This document shows positions 42,682-51,046 of a stretch of 64,000 nt of DNA, one piece after another (the first letter of the stretch is position 1; every line of letters begins with the position of its first letter). This DNA comes from Thauera humireducens (lineage in GTDB: Bacteria; Pseudomonadota; Gammaproteobacteria; Burkholderiales; Rhodocyclaceae), in NCBI RefSeq assembly GCF_001051995.2, contig NZ_CP014646.1, forward strand, positions 1,116,001 through 1,180,000, in the 5' to 3' direction. Made by a program: the position numbers and the translations under genes. A model generated the notes under the pieces. The model made no database searches and was not told the DNA's origin. It worked only from the letters and a program-made list of their open reading frames with translations.

Positions 42682-44925
42682 CTACGATGGTTCCGTGAGA
42701 TTGTCACGCGTCTCCGGCGTCTCAATCCCTGCCATGGGCGAAGCGCCCTCGTCCGGCACCGGGGGGAACGTCGGGCTGGTATTCTGCCGCACCTCGGGCG
42801 CAGCCTGGGCCTGTTCTGCGACGGCGGGCGCGGTCGGCTGCGGGAAGTTGGGGTCGTCGCCCATCGGATTCGGGCGCTTGTAGCCTGCTCCCTGCATCAC
42901 GACGTCGGCGATCGGAGCGATCTGCGGCATGTGTGCGACTTGCGCGCCGGCCTGCATCGCGCTGAATGCCGCCTGCACGCCGGTCTGCACCGCTTCGGCC
43001 ATCAGCTTCTTGATCTTGGCCTCGCTCTCGGATTCCTTGATAGCGAGCTCGCGCTCCTTGAGCTCGAACATCAGTTCGCGCTTGATCTGCTCGCGCAACT
43101 GCTCGGGGTCCGCCTGCGCCGTCGCCTGTCGAATGGCCTGCACGATCTGATCCTTACGCGGCAGATCCATGAGGTCGATCATGAACGGCATCACGACCGT
43201 CTGAAGCTTTTGCGGCAGTGACTTCACCGACTCAGACAGTGCGGCCAGTTGCTGTGCGCGGAAGCTGCTGGAACTGGGCACATCCTCGAGGGCGACCATC
43301 AGGCGGGTGCGCTGCACGTCGTTGCTCAGGTACTGGATGCCGGTGTCGGGATCGATCTCGGGGTGATTCAGCACGACGGTCCGCGGCGGATTGAGCGTGT
43401 CGCCCTCGATCACGATGGTCTGCTCGGCCTTGCCCATGTCGGTGATGATGAGCGACATCAGCAATTCGCCCACCATGCGCCGCGCTTCCTTGAAGTTGTC
43501 CATCAGATCGGCGACGGCGACCTGGGACTGCTCAAGCTGCGTCTGCTCCTGAATACCCGATGCTGCGGTGCCCTTCTGGCCCTGGAAGGCTGCCGTGATC
43601 CCGCTGACGCGCTCCATTGCGCGGCGCGAGTCGTTCATCAGATCGAACTGCTGCGCATTCAGTTGGAAGTCGCGCTTGACCTCGAAACGCGCGCCGGGCC
43701 GGGCCATATGGTCCGCATCTAGGGTGATGTCGGCGTCGACGCGGGCAGCCATGCGCCGGAACACCTCATCCGTCATGGCGACCGCGCCCTTTGTGCGCTC
43801 GATGCGCGTCGCCGACATGCCCCAGCGCAGCTTGCTGATCGAGGCGTTGAGGTTGTCCTGCGGGAACAGCATGTCGCGCACGAGCCCGTAGGGAATCCCG
43901 GTCATGTCCTCGCGGTTCCCCCACACGGGCACGTAGGGGAAGTGCTGGTGCGGGTGCGGCGTCGGGCCGTCATGCAGGCAGTGCGGCCCCATGAAGTAGG
44001 CGCGGCGCATCTTCGGGATGATCTGGCGCTCCAGCACGCCACGCCCAGCATGCAGCATCGCATCGTGGGCCGGGTTGCTCGGGTCGTACTCGACAGCGCG
44101 GCCGGTGTGCGCTCGCAGGATTGTGACCTCGGCCCAGCGGCGATACCAGAGCTCGGTCAGGCAAACCTGCTGGTTCTCGTCGTTGTACCAGTTGTCTTCC
44201 TGCACGGTCCATGCGCGCTCTGCGTCGATGGCCTGGGCGAGCCCGGTTGACTGCCCGCCTTCGAGCATTTCGCCGGCCAGATCCGCAATCCACTTGTCCG
44301 CGGAGTGCATGATGATCGTGGCGTGCTCGGGGAACATGCGCGCAGCGCGCTGCCTATCCACCCAGCGACGGCGGAACAGCCAGCGGGCGTCTTCCAGATC
44401 CGGCTCGACGCTCTGCATGTCCCACCAGATTTCGTTCCGGTGGACTGCGCGGCACTTGTACGGGAACTGGAGCGCGTTCGAGGCGCGCGTGACCTCCACC
44501 CAGCCGATTCCGACGGTCGCGGCAGATCGGAAAGCATCGGACAGCGCGCGATCGGCGCGACTGTGCCGTTCGGCTTGGTTGAGCCGGTAGTTCAGCGCGT
44601 CGGCGACGTCCTGCCCTTGCGGGTCGCCGTCGGGCGTCACGCGCCAGTCCGTGCGCGTCTTGGCCTCGTAGCCGCACACCGCGCGAATGGCCGGGCCGAT
44701 GATGTTCTCCTTGGCCGGCGGAATGCCGAGCATCTTCTGCCGCTGCAGCAGTTCGCTATCCAGCTGATTGCCGTCGGCGTAGTCTGCTTCCTTGTCCGCG
44801 TTCGCGCGCCAGGGTTGCTGGTTGATCGCCTCACGCACGAACTGGGCGAACTCGTCGACGGTGATCGGCGCGTCGGCCGGTTGCAGTTCCGTTTCGTCGG
44901 TGGTGTGGGTCTGTTCTGCGAGCAT
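42682..44925 (-). CDS. Portal protein
   Basis: A 747-residue podovirus-type portal. Characteristic segments are NIIGPAIRAVCGYEAKTRTD, SAATVGIGWVEVTRASNALQ, YGLVRDMLFPQDNLNASISK and SGITAAFQGQKGTAASGIQE. The C-terminal 150 residues are a helical barrel-like region (AIRQATAQADPEQLREQIKR) and a disordered Pro-rich tail. It follows the large terminase gene, as usual, and ends at a terminator, which makes terS-terL-portal one unit. Confidence 0.9.
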   Translation of the reverse strand: MLAEQTHTTDETELQPADAPITVDEFAQFVREAINQQPWRANADKEADYADGNQLDSELLQRQKMLGIPPAKENIIGPAIRAVCGYEAKTRTDWRVTPDGDPQGQDVADALNYRLNQAERHSRADRALSDAFRSAATVGIGWVEVTRASNALQFPYKCRAVHRNEIWWDMQSVEPDLEDARWLFRRRWVDRQRAARMFPEHATIIMHSADKWIADLAGEMLEGGQSTGLAQAIDAERAWTVQEDNWYNDENQQVCLTELWYRRWAEVTILRAHTGRAVEYDPSNPAHDAMLHAGRGVLERQIIPKMRRAYFMGPHCLHDGPTPHPHQHFPYVPVWGNREDMTGIPYGLVRDMLFPQDNLNASISKLRWGMSATRIERTKGAVAMTDEVFRRMAARVDADITLDADHMARPGARFEVKRDFQLNAQQFDLMNDSRRAMERVSGITAAFQGQKGTAASGIQEQTQLEQSQVAVADLMDNFKEARRMVGELLMSLIITDMGKAEQTIVIEGDTLNPPRTVVLNHPEIDPDTGIQYLSNDVQRTRLMVALEDVPSSSSFRAQQLAALSESVKSLPQKLQTVVMPFMIDLMDLPRKDQIVQAIRQATAQADPEQLREQIKRELMFELKERELAIKESESEAKIKKLMAEAVQTGVQAAFSAMQAGAQVAHMPQIAPIADVVMQGAGYKRPNPMGDDPNFPQPTAPAVAEQAQAAPEVRQNTSPTFPPVPDEGASPMAGIETPETRDNLTEPS

Positions 44926-44943
44926 CGTTCGCTCCGGTGTGGG

Positions 44944-46218
44944 TCAGGTGCGCCAGTCGGGCGGCGGGGGTTCTTCGTAGTTCTGTTCCATCGAGGCCGG
45001 CATCACCGGAACGGCTTGGCCGATGTAGCGGAACATGTCGCTGCCGTGGCTGAACTCGTCGTGCAGCGGCCCCATGGGTTCGCCAGTCTGCGTGTGCAGC
45101 GCGCGGCGGTAGCGCTTCAGGCACTCCAGCAGCCGGCTGGTCTTGTCTTGGTCGAAATAGCACCGTGGGAACAGCATGCGGGCGACCTTGATGCCTTCCT
45201 CGACGCTTGTCTGTGCCAGAACGATCGGCTTACGCCCCATTTCTCGCAGAAGATCCTCGGTGCTCTTTCCCGTCTGGAAATTGCGCGTGCGGCCATCGTG
45301 CGGCAGATAGTCGTGACCCCAGCGATACGGGCGGCGCTCGATCTGCGCCACATACCAGTCGAGCGTGCGGTGCGAGTCCTCGATGTAGTCGATGATCCGG
45401 ACGTCCATTGGCGAGCGCTGCACGAAGCCGATGGTCATGGCGTCGTTCCACCCCAAGTCCCACACGGTGTGCACCGGCAGCAGCGGGTCGTAGGGCACGC
45501 GCGCGACGCGGTTCTCGGCGTAGAGCGCTTGGATCTCGTGGCGATAGATCGCACCTTCGGCTACGGTGCGCGGTTTGCCTTCCCAGATGTGCTCGTAATC
45601 CTCCAGCAGCATCGAGCGCTTGGCCTTCAACCGCTCCTGGTTCAGCACTTCCGGGAACCACGGATTGTCGCGCCAGTTGATCTCGCAAACCCAGGTGTCG
45701 GGCGACGGCGTTGCGATGAATCGCTGGTACGTCTCGTCGGTGTCCATGTCCGGGTTGAGCGTCAGCCATATCTCCGATCCGTCCTTGCGGATGGTCGGGA
45801 TGAGCACGTCCCATGACTTCTTGCTGACGCCGTGGGCCTCCTCGACCCACACAACGTCCACGCCCTCGAATGACTTGATCGAATCGACGGTGTGCGACTG
45901 CAGGCCGGAGAACAGGAACATCGAGCCGTTGGCGCCGCGGATCTCGGTATCGAGCACCTCGTAGAAGTCCTGAAGACCAAGGCGCACGATCGTGTCCTTC
46001 AGCAGGCGATGCACCGAGTCGCGCATCGACTTCTGAACCTCGCGCGCACACAGGATGCGAAGCGGCCTGTCTGCGGCAAGCACCAGCAGCGCGGCAGCGA
46101 CAGCCCACGATTTCCCGCCACCACGGCCGCCGTGCATCACCTTGTAGCGGCGTGGCGTGAAAAGCCCTTCCAGCTTCTCGGTGATCTGCAGCTTTGCTAT
46201 TGGCGGCTCGGCGAGCAT
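44944..46218 (-). CDS. Terminase large subunit, PBSX type
   Basis: A 424-residue terminase motor and nuclease. The Walker A is HGGRGGGKSW, the Walker B is VDVVWVEEAH, and the motif WLTLNPD follows. The nuclease domain shows VWDLGWNDAMTIGFVQ (first Asp cluster) and later Asp/His residues (GHDYLPHDGR). The ATG at 46218 overlaps the stop of terS (TGATG); a GTG one codon earlier is possible. Confidence 0.92.
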   Translation of the reverse strand: MLAEPPIAKLQITEKLEGLFTPRRYKVMHGGRGGGKSWAVAAALLVLAADRPLRILCAREVQKSMRDSVHRLLKDTIVRLGLQDFYEVLDTEIRGANGSMFLFSGLQSHTVDSIKSFEGVDVVWVEEAHGVSKKSWDVLIPTIRKDGSEIWLTLNPDMDTDETYQRFIATPSPDTWVCEINWRDNPWFPEVLNQERLKAKRSMLLEDYEHIWEGKPRTVAEGAIYRHEIQALYAENRVARVPYDPLLPVHTVWDLGWNDAMTIGFVQRSPMDVRIIDYIEDSHRTLDWYVAQIERRPYRWGHDYLPHDGRTRNFQTGKSTEDLLREMGRKPIVLAQTSVEEGIKVARMLFPRCYFDQDKTSRLLECLKRYRRALHTQTGEPMGPLHDEFSHGSDMFRYIGQAVPVMPASMEQNYEEPPPPDWRT

Positions 46219-46859
46219 CACGACTCGTCATCCTCGCTTCGAGCGGGCGGGCGCACGAACTCAACGGCAATGCGGGCCTTGATCGGCCCTCCTCCCTCGC
46301 CGACGTGCTCCTGCGTGACCTTGTCGCCAAAGCGGCGGGGCTTGAGTTTGCCCATAAGCCACTTCTTGTTGTCGGCCTCCAAGCGCACGATCGCTGCCGA
46401 CGCCTTATCGACGGTCATCAGCGGCCTGCCGTCGACCACGATGGGCATCCCGGTATCTGGATCGAGGACAGGCACCCACGCCTTGTTGTGAAGTTCGGCC
46501 AGCTCTTCGGCCATGAACTCAGCCTGGGCCTCCTTCGCGCGCGCGTACTGGTCGCAGATCGGGTTGGCGCCGTTCTCGTCTTTCTCATTCAGCCAGCGTG
46601 CGACAGTTGCATAATCGGGAAGCGGGTGGCCTTGGTGCCCGGCGGCCAGAATGGTGGTGATGCTCTTCGAGCTTGATGCGATCGCATTGCACACCGCATC
46701 CATGACTTTCTCGCGGTTCCATTCCTTGCTGTTGATCTTGAACGGGTTGGCCGGTGCTTTTGCTGCAGCCTTGCGCGCAGCGGTGCCGGCGACTCGCTTC
46801 CTCGCGGCCGGCTTCTTCGGATCGGTGGACGTGGCGGTCTTACGAGTCATGCGCGGCAT
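46218..46859 (-). CDS. Terminase small subunit-like protein
   Basis: A 213-residue protein. The N-terminus is Lys/Ala/Arg-rich (residues 1-40). A helix-turn-helix-like region follows (REKVMDAVCNAIASSSKSIT and YATVARWLNE), and then YARAKEAQAEFMAEELAEL, a helix typical of phage small terminases that bind pac or cos DNA. It directly precedes terL with overlapping codons. A repeat motif lies 25 bp upstream. Confidence 0.85.
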   Translation of the reverse strand: MPRMTRKTATSTDPKKPAARKRVAGTAARKAAAKAPANPFKINSKEWNREKVMDAVCNAIASSSKSITTILAAGHQGHPLPDYATVARWLNEKDENGANPICDQYARAKEAQAEFMAEELAELHNKAWVPVLDPDTGMPIVVDGRPLMTVDKASAAIVRLEADNKKWLMGKLKPRRFGDKVTQEHVGEGGGPIKARIAVEFVRPPARSEDDES

Positions 46860-46883
46860 GCTCGCCAGCAGCCACGCGTCAAT

Positions 46884-46898
46884 CCAGCCCTACAGGGG
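46884..46898 (-). promoter_or_regulatory. Late-region repeat motif, copy 5
   Basis: The minus strand reads CCCCTGTAGGGCTGG, followed by ATTGACG, 25 bp upstream of the terS start and next to the stop of the preceding gene (46900). It would mark the beginning of the late region. Confidence 0.62.
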
Positions 46899-46899
46899 T

Positions 46900-47403
46900 T
46901 TAGGCCTTGTTCGATGCCAGCAGCGGCAGCGCCATCTGCTCTTCGGCATGCGCTGAGGTCAGCTCCTGCACGAGCCGCTCGAGCCTCCGCACCTTCGCGC
47001 TGAGCGTTGCTGCCATGAACTCCGCCTCGTGACCAATCTGAATGGCCGCGTACTGCTGCCCTGAGCCGGCCATGAGCTCACCGAGCACGCGAGATTCGCG
47101 CGGCGTCAGCTGCATCACTGTGTCCCCGATCTCGAGCACCGTCGTCCCGTCGGGCAGAAGCGTCCGGGTGATGAGCCTGGCCGGCTTGTGCTGCTCCATC
47201 GGAACGAAGACCCCGCGCTGCACCCGGCGAATCTTGCCGTTATCCAGCAGGTAACCAAGGCGGTCGTCGATCGTCGTCAGCTTCAGGCCGGTGAGTTCGG
47301 CCAGCGTCTCCCGGGTCACGATCTGCTCACGGGCGTGGATGTCCTGCACTGCCTCGAGCACGATCTCCGCTGTCGACTTCTTCGCGCAGCCCTGCTCCTT
47401 CAC
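46900..47403 (-). CDS. Winged-helix regulator, possible late-gene control
   Basis: A 167-residue protein. Residues 10-65 form a winged helix-turn-helix (EIVLEAVQDIHAREQIVTRE, LAELTGLKLTTIDDRLGYLL). The rest contains TPRESRVLGELMAGSG and a C-terminal helix. The GTG start overlaps the RusA stop (GTGA). It is the last gene before the late operon, the position where many temperate phages encode a late activator. That role is inferred only. Confidence 0.72.
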   Translation of the reverse strand: MKEQGCAKKSTAEIVLEAVQDIHAREQIVTRETLAELTGLKLTTIDDRLGYLLDNGKIRRVQRGVFVPMEQHKPARLITRTLLPDGTTVLEIGDTVMQLTPRESRVLGELMAGSGQQYAAIQIGHEAEFMAATLSAKVRRLERLVQELTSAHAEEQMALPLLASNKA

Positions 47404-47825
47404 TCGAACACCTCCGCCGGCTGAACAATCACCTGCGCCATCGGACGCATGCCGTAACGCTTGCGAATCGCGACGTCGGTGATCTGCTTGTCGTCGCGCC
47501 ACACGATGCCGTTGCACGCATCGGCGATCGCCTTGAGCACGTTGTCGCAGTCGGGCTTCGTGGTCGGGCGGATCTGCCCATCGAGCGCCTGGTTGCGCTT
47601 CTTCATCGACCAGGATGCCGGCGGCACCGTCACGAGGACCATACCGACGGCCACCGCGCCCTCCATTGGCGCACGTCCAGCCATGGCCTCTTGTGCCGCC
47701 ATCGCCACCAGGTTCTCGTAGCGCGCAGTCTTCTCCGGCGTGTGCATCCGCACGCCGTCGCCCATCCTGAACGCTCTTGGGCGCCCCTTCCCTACCGGCT
47801 CACCCGGCACGACGAACTCGATCAC
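47400..47825 (-). CDS. rusA: RusA-family Holliday junction resolvase
   Basis: A 141-residue endonuclease. The family core is clear: FVVPGEPVGKGRPRAFRMGD, KPDCDNVLKAIADACNGIVW and RDDKQI, whose Asp residues coordinate the catalytic metal. The GTG at 47825 overlaps the preceding stop and follows a G-rich ribosome site. A longer frame from the ATG at 47999 exists, but its extra codons have poor third-position GC. It resolves recombination intermediates before packaging. Confidence 0.9.
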   Translation of the reverse strand: MIEFVVPGEPVGKGRPRAFRMGDGVRMHTPEKTARYENLVAMAAQEAMAGRAPMEGAVAVGMVLVTVPPASWSMKKRNQALDGQIRPTTKPDCDNVLKAIADACNGIVWRDDKQITDVAIRKRYGMRPMAQVIVQPAEVFE

Positions 47826-47992
47826 CGCCAATCCCCCCTCTCCCCGCGATTGCCCTTTGCCCACTGTGCGTTCGCATCCGGAAGCAGTACCGAGTACCCG
47901 CTGCTTCGCTTCATCGCCTCGACTGCAGCCCGATTCCCCTGCGCCCGAAACCGCAGCAACTGGCGCACCAAACAGCGATGCTTGTGTTTCAT
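47822..47992 (-). CDS. Small basic phage protein
   Basis: A 56-residue protein, MKHKHRCLVRQLLRFRAQGN, then VEAMKRSSGYSVLLPDANAQ and WAKGNRGERGDWR. Its stop overlaps the RusA start (GTGA). Codon third positions are more G/C-rich here than in the competing frame. The start could instead be the GTG at 48058. No function is recognised; NinX-type small proteins occur at this place in other phages. Confidence 0.58.
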   Translation of the reverse strand: MKHKHRCLVRQLLRFRAQGNRAAVEAMKRSSGYSVLLPDANAQWAKGNRGERGDWR

Positions 47993-48017
47993 GCCCCATG
48001 ACTCACCTCGTTCGCGT

Positions 48018-48080
48018 TCAGGCAGCAATAGCGTCATAGCCTGCTGCAGCCCATGCACTGACCTGTTGCTCCGCGCTCAT
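48018..48080 (-). CDS. Possible 20-codon coupled peptide
   Basis: The ATG at 48080 overlaps the stop of the preceding gene (ATGA), and the frame reads MSAEQQVSAWAAAGYDAIAA. It could be a true micro-protein or merely a reinitiation bridge to the next gene. Support is only the overlap and the protein-like composition. Confidence 0.35.
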   Translation of the reverse strand: MSAEQQVSAWAAAGYDAIAA

Positions 48081-48736
48081 GCCGCGCTCCTGCCGTCGAT
48101 CACGCGCAGCGGCTGCGAGGCCTCAATCGCAGCGGCCGACGCAGTCGCGAAGCCGATCAGCGGTCGTCTCGTTCCGCCCTGCATCACCGCTTCAGCCTTG
48201 GTCGCGTCGCCGATCAGTCGCGGCGGATCGGAACGCAGGCCGCGACGTACGTTTTCCGCCTCGGCGATACCAGTCAGGACCGGCGGATACTCGGGTCTCT
48301 CGTTGCGCATGGCGTAGCCGCGATAGCGGTTCTCGAACTCCTTGGCAACGAACGGCCACTCGTCCTCGCTCTTCGAGCTCAGACCAACCCATCCGCCCAT
48401 GTCGTGGAGCACGCGGTGGATCAGGGCATCGTCGAACGCCACGCTGGCGTAGGGGCCGACGTGGCGCACGGCCTTGTCGATCTTTGCCCAGGCGCGCAGT
48501 GCGGAGTCCTGCGTTGTGCCGCCGAGCATGCGGCGCACGTCGGCAATCTTCGGCATGAACTGTCCGGTGTCGGGGTTCTGCACGTGGGCGTTCAGCGCGT
48601 GGCGCACGGCCGGCAGGTCAAGGTCTTTCAGCCCCTGCCAGTAGATCGCGATCACGCCCGGCGAGAGCGGCTTGCCGCAGTATTCGGCCACCGCCTGGAG
48701 CATGTCGGAGAACGCGTCGAATTCGTGTTGCTGCAT
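48077..48736 (-). CDS. DUF6475-like phage replication-region protein
   Basis: A 219-residue protein. The pattern is familiar from phage replication modules: LSPGVIAIYWQGLKDLDLPA, VQNPDTGQFMPKIADVRRML, ASVAFDDALIHRVLHDMGGW and EFENRYRGYAMRNE. The activity is not established. It follows the DUF1376 gene and probably works with it at the phage origin or in loading host replication proteins. Confidence 0.75.
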   Translation of the reverse strand: MQQHEFDAFSDMLQAVAEYCGKPLSPGVIAIYWQGLKDLDLPAVRHALNAHVQNPDTGQFMPKIADVRRMLGGTTQDSALRAWAKIDKAVRHVGPYASVAFDDALIHRVLHDMGGWVGLSSKSEDEWPFVAKEFENRYRGYAMRNERPEYPPVLTGIAEAENVRRGLRSDPPRLIGDATKAEAVMQGGTRRPLIGFATASAAAIEASQPLRVIDGRSAA

Positions 48737-48740
48737 GGGT

Positions 48741-49568
48741 TCAACCCTCGCCGAAGATCAGTCGCTTGGCCTCATCGGCCGCTTGTCGATTGCGGTCTGC
48801 CAACGTCGGGGATGCTCTCGGCAGCGGTCGCACCTTGGCCGCATCGCGGCGCCGGCCTTCAGCGGTGGCCAGCACCCAAGCCATGCCCTTGCCGGCCGCG
48901 TTCGGTTCGGCAGCAATGCCGCACAGCTCGTCGGCGGTGATGCCGGCTTGCAGCAGGGCGAGCAGTTTCGGGTGGCCTGGATTCACGCCCTGGATGCCCG
49001 ATTCCCGCATCCGTCGGCAGATCGTGCCGGCCTCGGTGGGCTCGACTTCGGGGGAAGGCTCGGCAGAGGCGAGCGCGCCCGGATCCTCGTGCGTGCTACT
49101 GCGGTTCAGTGATTCGCTCGCTTTTGGTTCACCTGGTGTCTGGTGTCTGGTGCCTGGTGCTTGGTGAGCTTTCTGCTGGGTTTCGGAATCGGAACCCGAC
49201 GAAAACCCATCGGGTTTCTGCTGGGTTTCCGAATCAGAACCGGTTGGGTTTTTGCGAGGACGCCCACCCTTCTTGCCGTTCTGCTGTGCCGTAACGATGC
49301 GCTGACGCGCTCGCTCGATTTCCTCGTCGGCACGCCCGTTGTGCCACACCCCATCGACCAGTTCGAAGAACTCCTCCAGCACGACATCAACGGCCTGGCG
49401 CTCCTCGTCTGAGCGAGCCCTAGCAAGGCGATAAGCCTGCGCCGCGGGGATGCCTGCCTCCGTGGAGTAATAGCGGTCGAGCAGGATGCGATACGCCCCG
49501 TGCTCAAGCATCGAGAGATGCCCCGTGTCCTTGGCGTAGTCGCCCAGGTGGTGCTCGTAGTAGTTCAT
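48741..49568 (-). CDS. DUF1376-domain replication protein
   Basis: A 275-residue protein. The DUF1376 domain is the N-terminal about 90 residues (YYEHHLGDYAKDTGHLSMLE, YRILLDRYYSTEAGIPAAQA). A basic region follows (NGKKGGRPRKNP) and then a low-complexity linker with two copies of GSDSETQQK and related short repeats. The C-terminal domain (ICRRMRESGIQGVNPGHPKL, WVLATAEGRRRDAA) resembles those of phage initiators. The ATG at 49568 fits the family start. It probably initiates or primes phage DNA replication. Confidence 0.85.
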   Translation of the reverse strand: MNYYEHHLGDYAKDTGHLSMLEHGAYRILLDRYYSTEAGIPAAQAYRLARARSDEERQAVDVVLEEFFELVDGVWHNGRADEEIERARQRIVTAQQNGKKGGRPRKNPTGSDSETQQKPDGFSSGSDSETQQKAHQAPGTRHQTPGEPKASESLNRSSTHEDPGALASAEPSPEVEPTEAGTICRRMRESGIQGVNPGHPKLLALLQAGITADELCGIAAEPNAAGKGMAWVLATAEGRRRDAAKVRPLPRASPTLADRNRQAADEAKRLIFGEG

Positions 49569-49668
49569 CTGCCCACCCGCACATTCGCCAGCACCGCCTT
49601 CAACAGACCTGAGCGGCATGGAGTGAGACAATCATCCCCCCATGAGAAGAACGCGGTGAGGTATGCCA

Positions 49669-49881
49669 ATGAACAAGTGCGACGACTGCTTGAAGCTACC
49701 CAAGGGGCGCCGCGCACCGCCACACCGAAGCCTCGCAAGCGTTGGCTATGCGGGCTCGTACGCCCCCGCCGGACAGCGGGCCGCGAACATTGAGAAGTAC
49801 GTCTGTCGAGCGTGCGGGCAACGCTGGACGTTCGAGAACGACTCCAACGACGACTTCGTTGGATGGACAGAGCAGAACTGA
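49669..49881 (+). CDS. Small zinc-ribbon-like protein
   Basis: A 70-residue protein with two Cys pairs, CDDC near the start and CRAC (EKYVCRACGQRWTFEND) near the end, that could bind one zinc. GTGAGG lies about 8 bases before the ATG at 49669; the ATG two codons earlier is an alternative. It diverges from the replication operon. A regulatory or nucleic-acid-binding role is plausible. Confidence 0.7.
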   Translation: MNKCDDCLKLPKGRRAPPHRSLASVGYAGSYAPAGQRAANIEKYVCRACGQRWTFENDSNDDFVGWTEQN

Positions 49882-49977
49882 CCGTCACCTGAGGGGCACC
49901 GCAAGCCGCATCGTCCCCCACTTCGCGCGAGACGCTTACGACGTGGCGAATCATGCCGTCGCCCGCCACATGGCGCC

Positions 49978-50289
49978 TCATTCCCGCCCCCTACCCTTTT
50001 GTATTACCAAATCACGAAGCCGCGACGGCAGGATGTCGACATCGTCCTCATCCATGCAGTCGACCGTGATCAGGAACCGTGCGTACTCGCCCATCGTTGA
50101 GAAGCCCAATGCCCGCGCACGGCGCAGACCGAGCGTCTTGAGCTCTGCGGGCATTCGGAGCGAGAAACCATCGTCCATCGCGACGCCTGACGAGTCGGCC
50201 GCGCGGCGCGAGAACTGCGGATCGTCTCCGGCAGCGGCCTCGCCGGCCGGCTCTCGGGCGAACCAGGTGAAAGGATTGAGCAGAGACAC
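49978..50289 (-). CDS. Ribbon-helix-helix-like small protein
   Basis: A 103-residue protein. The GTG at 50289 has GGAG at 9 bases. The C-terminal half reads DDGFSLRMPAELKTLGLRRA and RALGFSTMGEYARFLITVDC, resembling an Arc/MetJ-type DNA-binding fold. The N-terminal half contains NPFTWFAREPAGEAAAGDD. It diverges from the gene at 50379 and may control this cluster. Confidence 0.6.
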   Translation of the reverse strand: MSLLNPFTWFAREPAGEAAAGDDPQFSRRAADSSGVAMDDGFSLRMPAELKTLGLRRARALGFSTMGEYARFLITVDCMDEDDVDILPSRLRDLVIQKGRGRE

Positions 50290-50378
50290 TAGCGGTGCTC
50301 CAGGGGGTTTATGGGCGGCTTCCCCGATGCATATAGAATGGGAGTTCTCACGCAACCGTCATTCGCAAAGGGGAAGCC

Positions 50379-50627
50379 ATGAACGAAATCGAAGCGATGA
50401 AGGCGAACGTCGACCTCATTCACGGCCGCCTGAACGCGGTGGAGGCAACGCTCCAAGCTCTTCTCCGTATGCACAGTCAGCCGAGAGAGGCGCTTGTTGC
50501 TGCCCTGACGGAGGCGTCACTCCGCGTCGAAATCGGCGCAGACACATGGCCCGTGTCAGATCGAACCATTGCCGCCACGAAAGATGCGCTGCGAGGTCTT
50601 CTGTCTGCGGCGCGGAACGACTCGTAG
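50379..50627 (+). CDS. Small helical protein
   Basis: An 82-residue protein beginning MNEIEAMKANVDLIHGRLNA, predicted coiled coil, ending DALRGLLSAARNDS. AAGGGG lies 5-6 bases before the ATG. It overlaps tail-to-tail with a minus-strand frame that follows cro. Function unknown. Confidence 0.7.
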   Translation: MNEIEAMKANVDLIHGRLNAVEATLQALLRMHSQPREALVAALTEASLRVEIGADTWPVSDRTIAATKDALRGLLSAARNDS

Positions 50628-50754
50628 CAGTCACATACTGGCGGGTGCCGAGCTCCAACTGCTCGTACATCGCGGCGCCGATCACAGATCCGAGCCGGCC
50701 GGCGTCGATAGCGTCTTGCAGTCGCTGCTCCACTGCGGATCGGTCGCTCGACAT
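50416..50754 (-). CDS. Hypothetical protein after cro, partly overlapping 50379-50627
   Basis: A 112-residue frame whose ATG overlaps the cro stop (TGATG). The first about 50 residues (SSDRSAVEQRLQDAIDAGRL, YEQLELGTRQYVTATSRSA) look real. The remaining part, antisense to the gene at 50379, has poorer codon use. The position suggests a CII-like or early regulator, but no helix-turn-helix is evident. Confidence 0.42.
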   Translation of the reverse strand: MSSDRSAVEQRLQDAIDAGRLGSVIGAAMYEQLELGTRQYVTATSRSAPQTEDLAAHLSWRQWFDLTRAMCLRRFRRGVTPPSGQQQAPLSADCAYGEELGALPPPRSGGRE

Positions 50755-50975
50755 CACGCCGCCTCCGGGCTGGCCTGGGCGGCTGGCGGCGCACTCCGGG
50801 TGTTCGCGGAGAACACTTCAGGGCGAGCAAGCTGGAGGTATTGAAGCCTCGCGCGCGGAATTCCGTTTCGCCTCCACTCAGAAACTGACGGAGGCTTGAT
50901 ATCGAAAAGGCCTGCAACGGCAGTTGTGCCGCCCAGTTTGTCGATCACTTCCGATGCGGTGAGATTTGTGTCCAT
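50754..50975 (-). CDS. cro: Cro-like repressor
   Basis: A 73-residue protein of the Cro/YdaS-like type. The helix-turn-helix reads ASEVIDKLGGTTAVAGLFDI and KPPSVSEWRRNGIPRARLQY. It is divergent from cI, and its ATG at 50975 lies 8 bp from a perfect operator dyad. It would shut cI and set the lytic state. Confidence 0.85.
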   Translation of the reverse strand: MDTNLTASEVIDKLGGTTAVAGLFDIKPPSVSEWRRNGIPRARLQYLQLARPEVFSANTRSAPPAAQASPEAA

Positions 50976-50982
50976 GCGCAAT

Positions 50983-50998
50983 GTTAGGCGCACCTAAC
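50983..50998. promoter_or_regulatory. CI/Cro operator, copy 1
   Basis: GTTAGG-CGCA-CCTAAC is a perfect 6-bp dyad between cro and cI. The minus strand carries TTGACC (about 51005-51010) and a -10-like TAACAT overlapping the operator, so the site covers the cro promoter. Confidence 0.82.
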
Positions 50999-51030
50999 GT
51001 CGAAGGTCAAGTATGCCTATCTTTCCTGTT

Positions 51031-51046
51031 GTTAGGCTTCCCTACA
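51031..51046. promoter_or_regulatory. CI/Cro operator, copy 2
   Basis: GTTAGG-CTTC-CCTACA keeps one full half-site and most of the other, 48 bp from copy 1 and abutting the cI start codon. Occupancy here would repress cI itself. Confidence 0.7.

Noticed and set aside
44305..45816. 503-codon plus-strand frame
   Set aside because: It lies opposite the terminase and portal genes, whose catalytic motifs are unmistakable, and has no recognisable domain.
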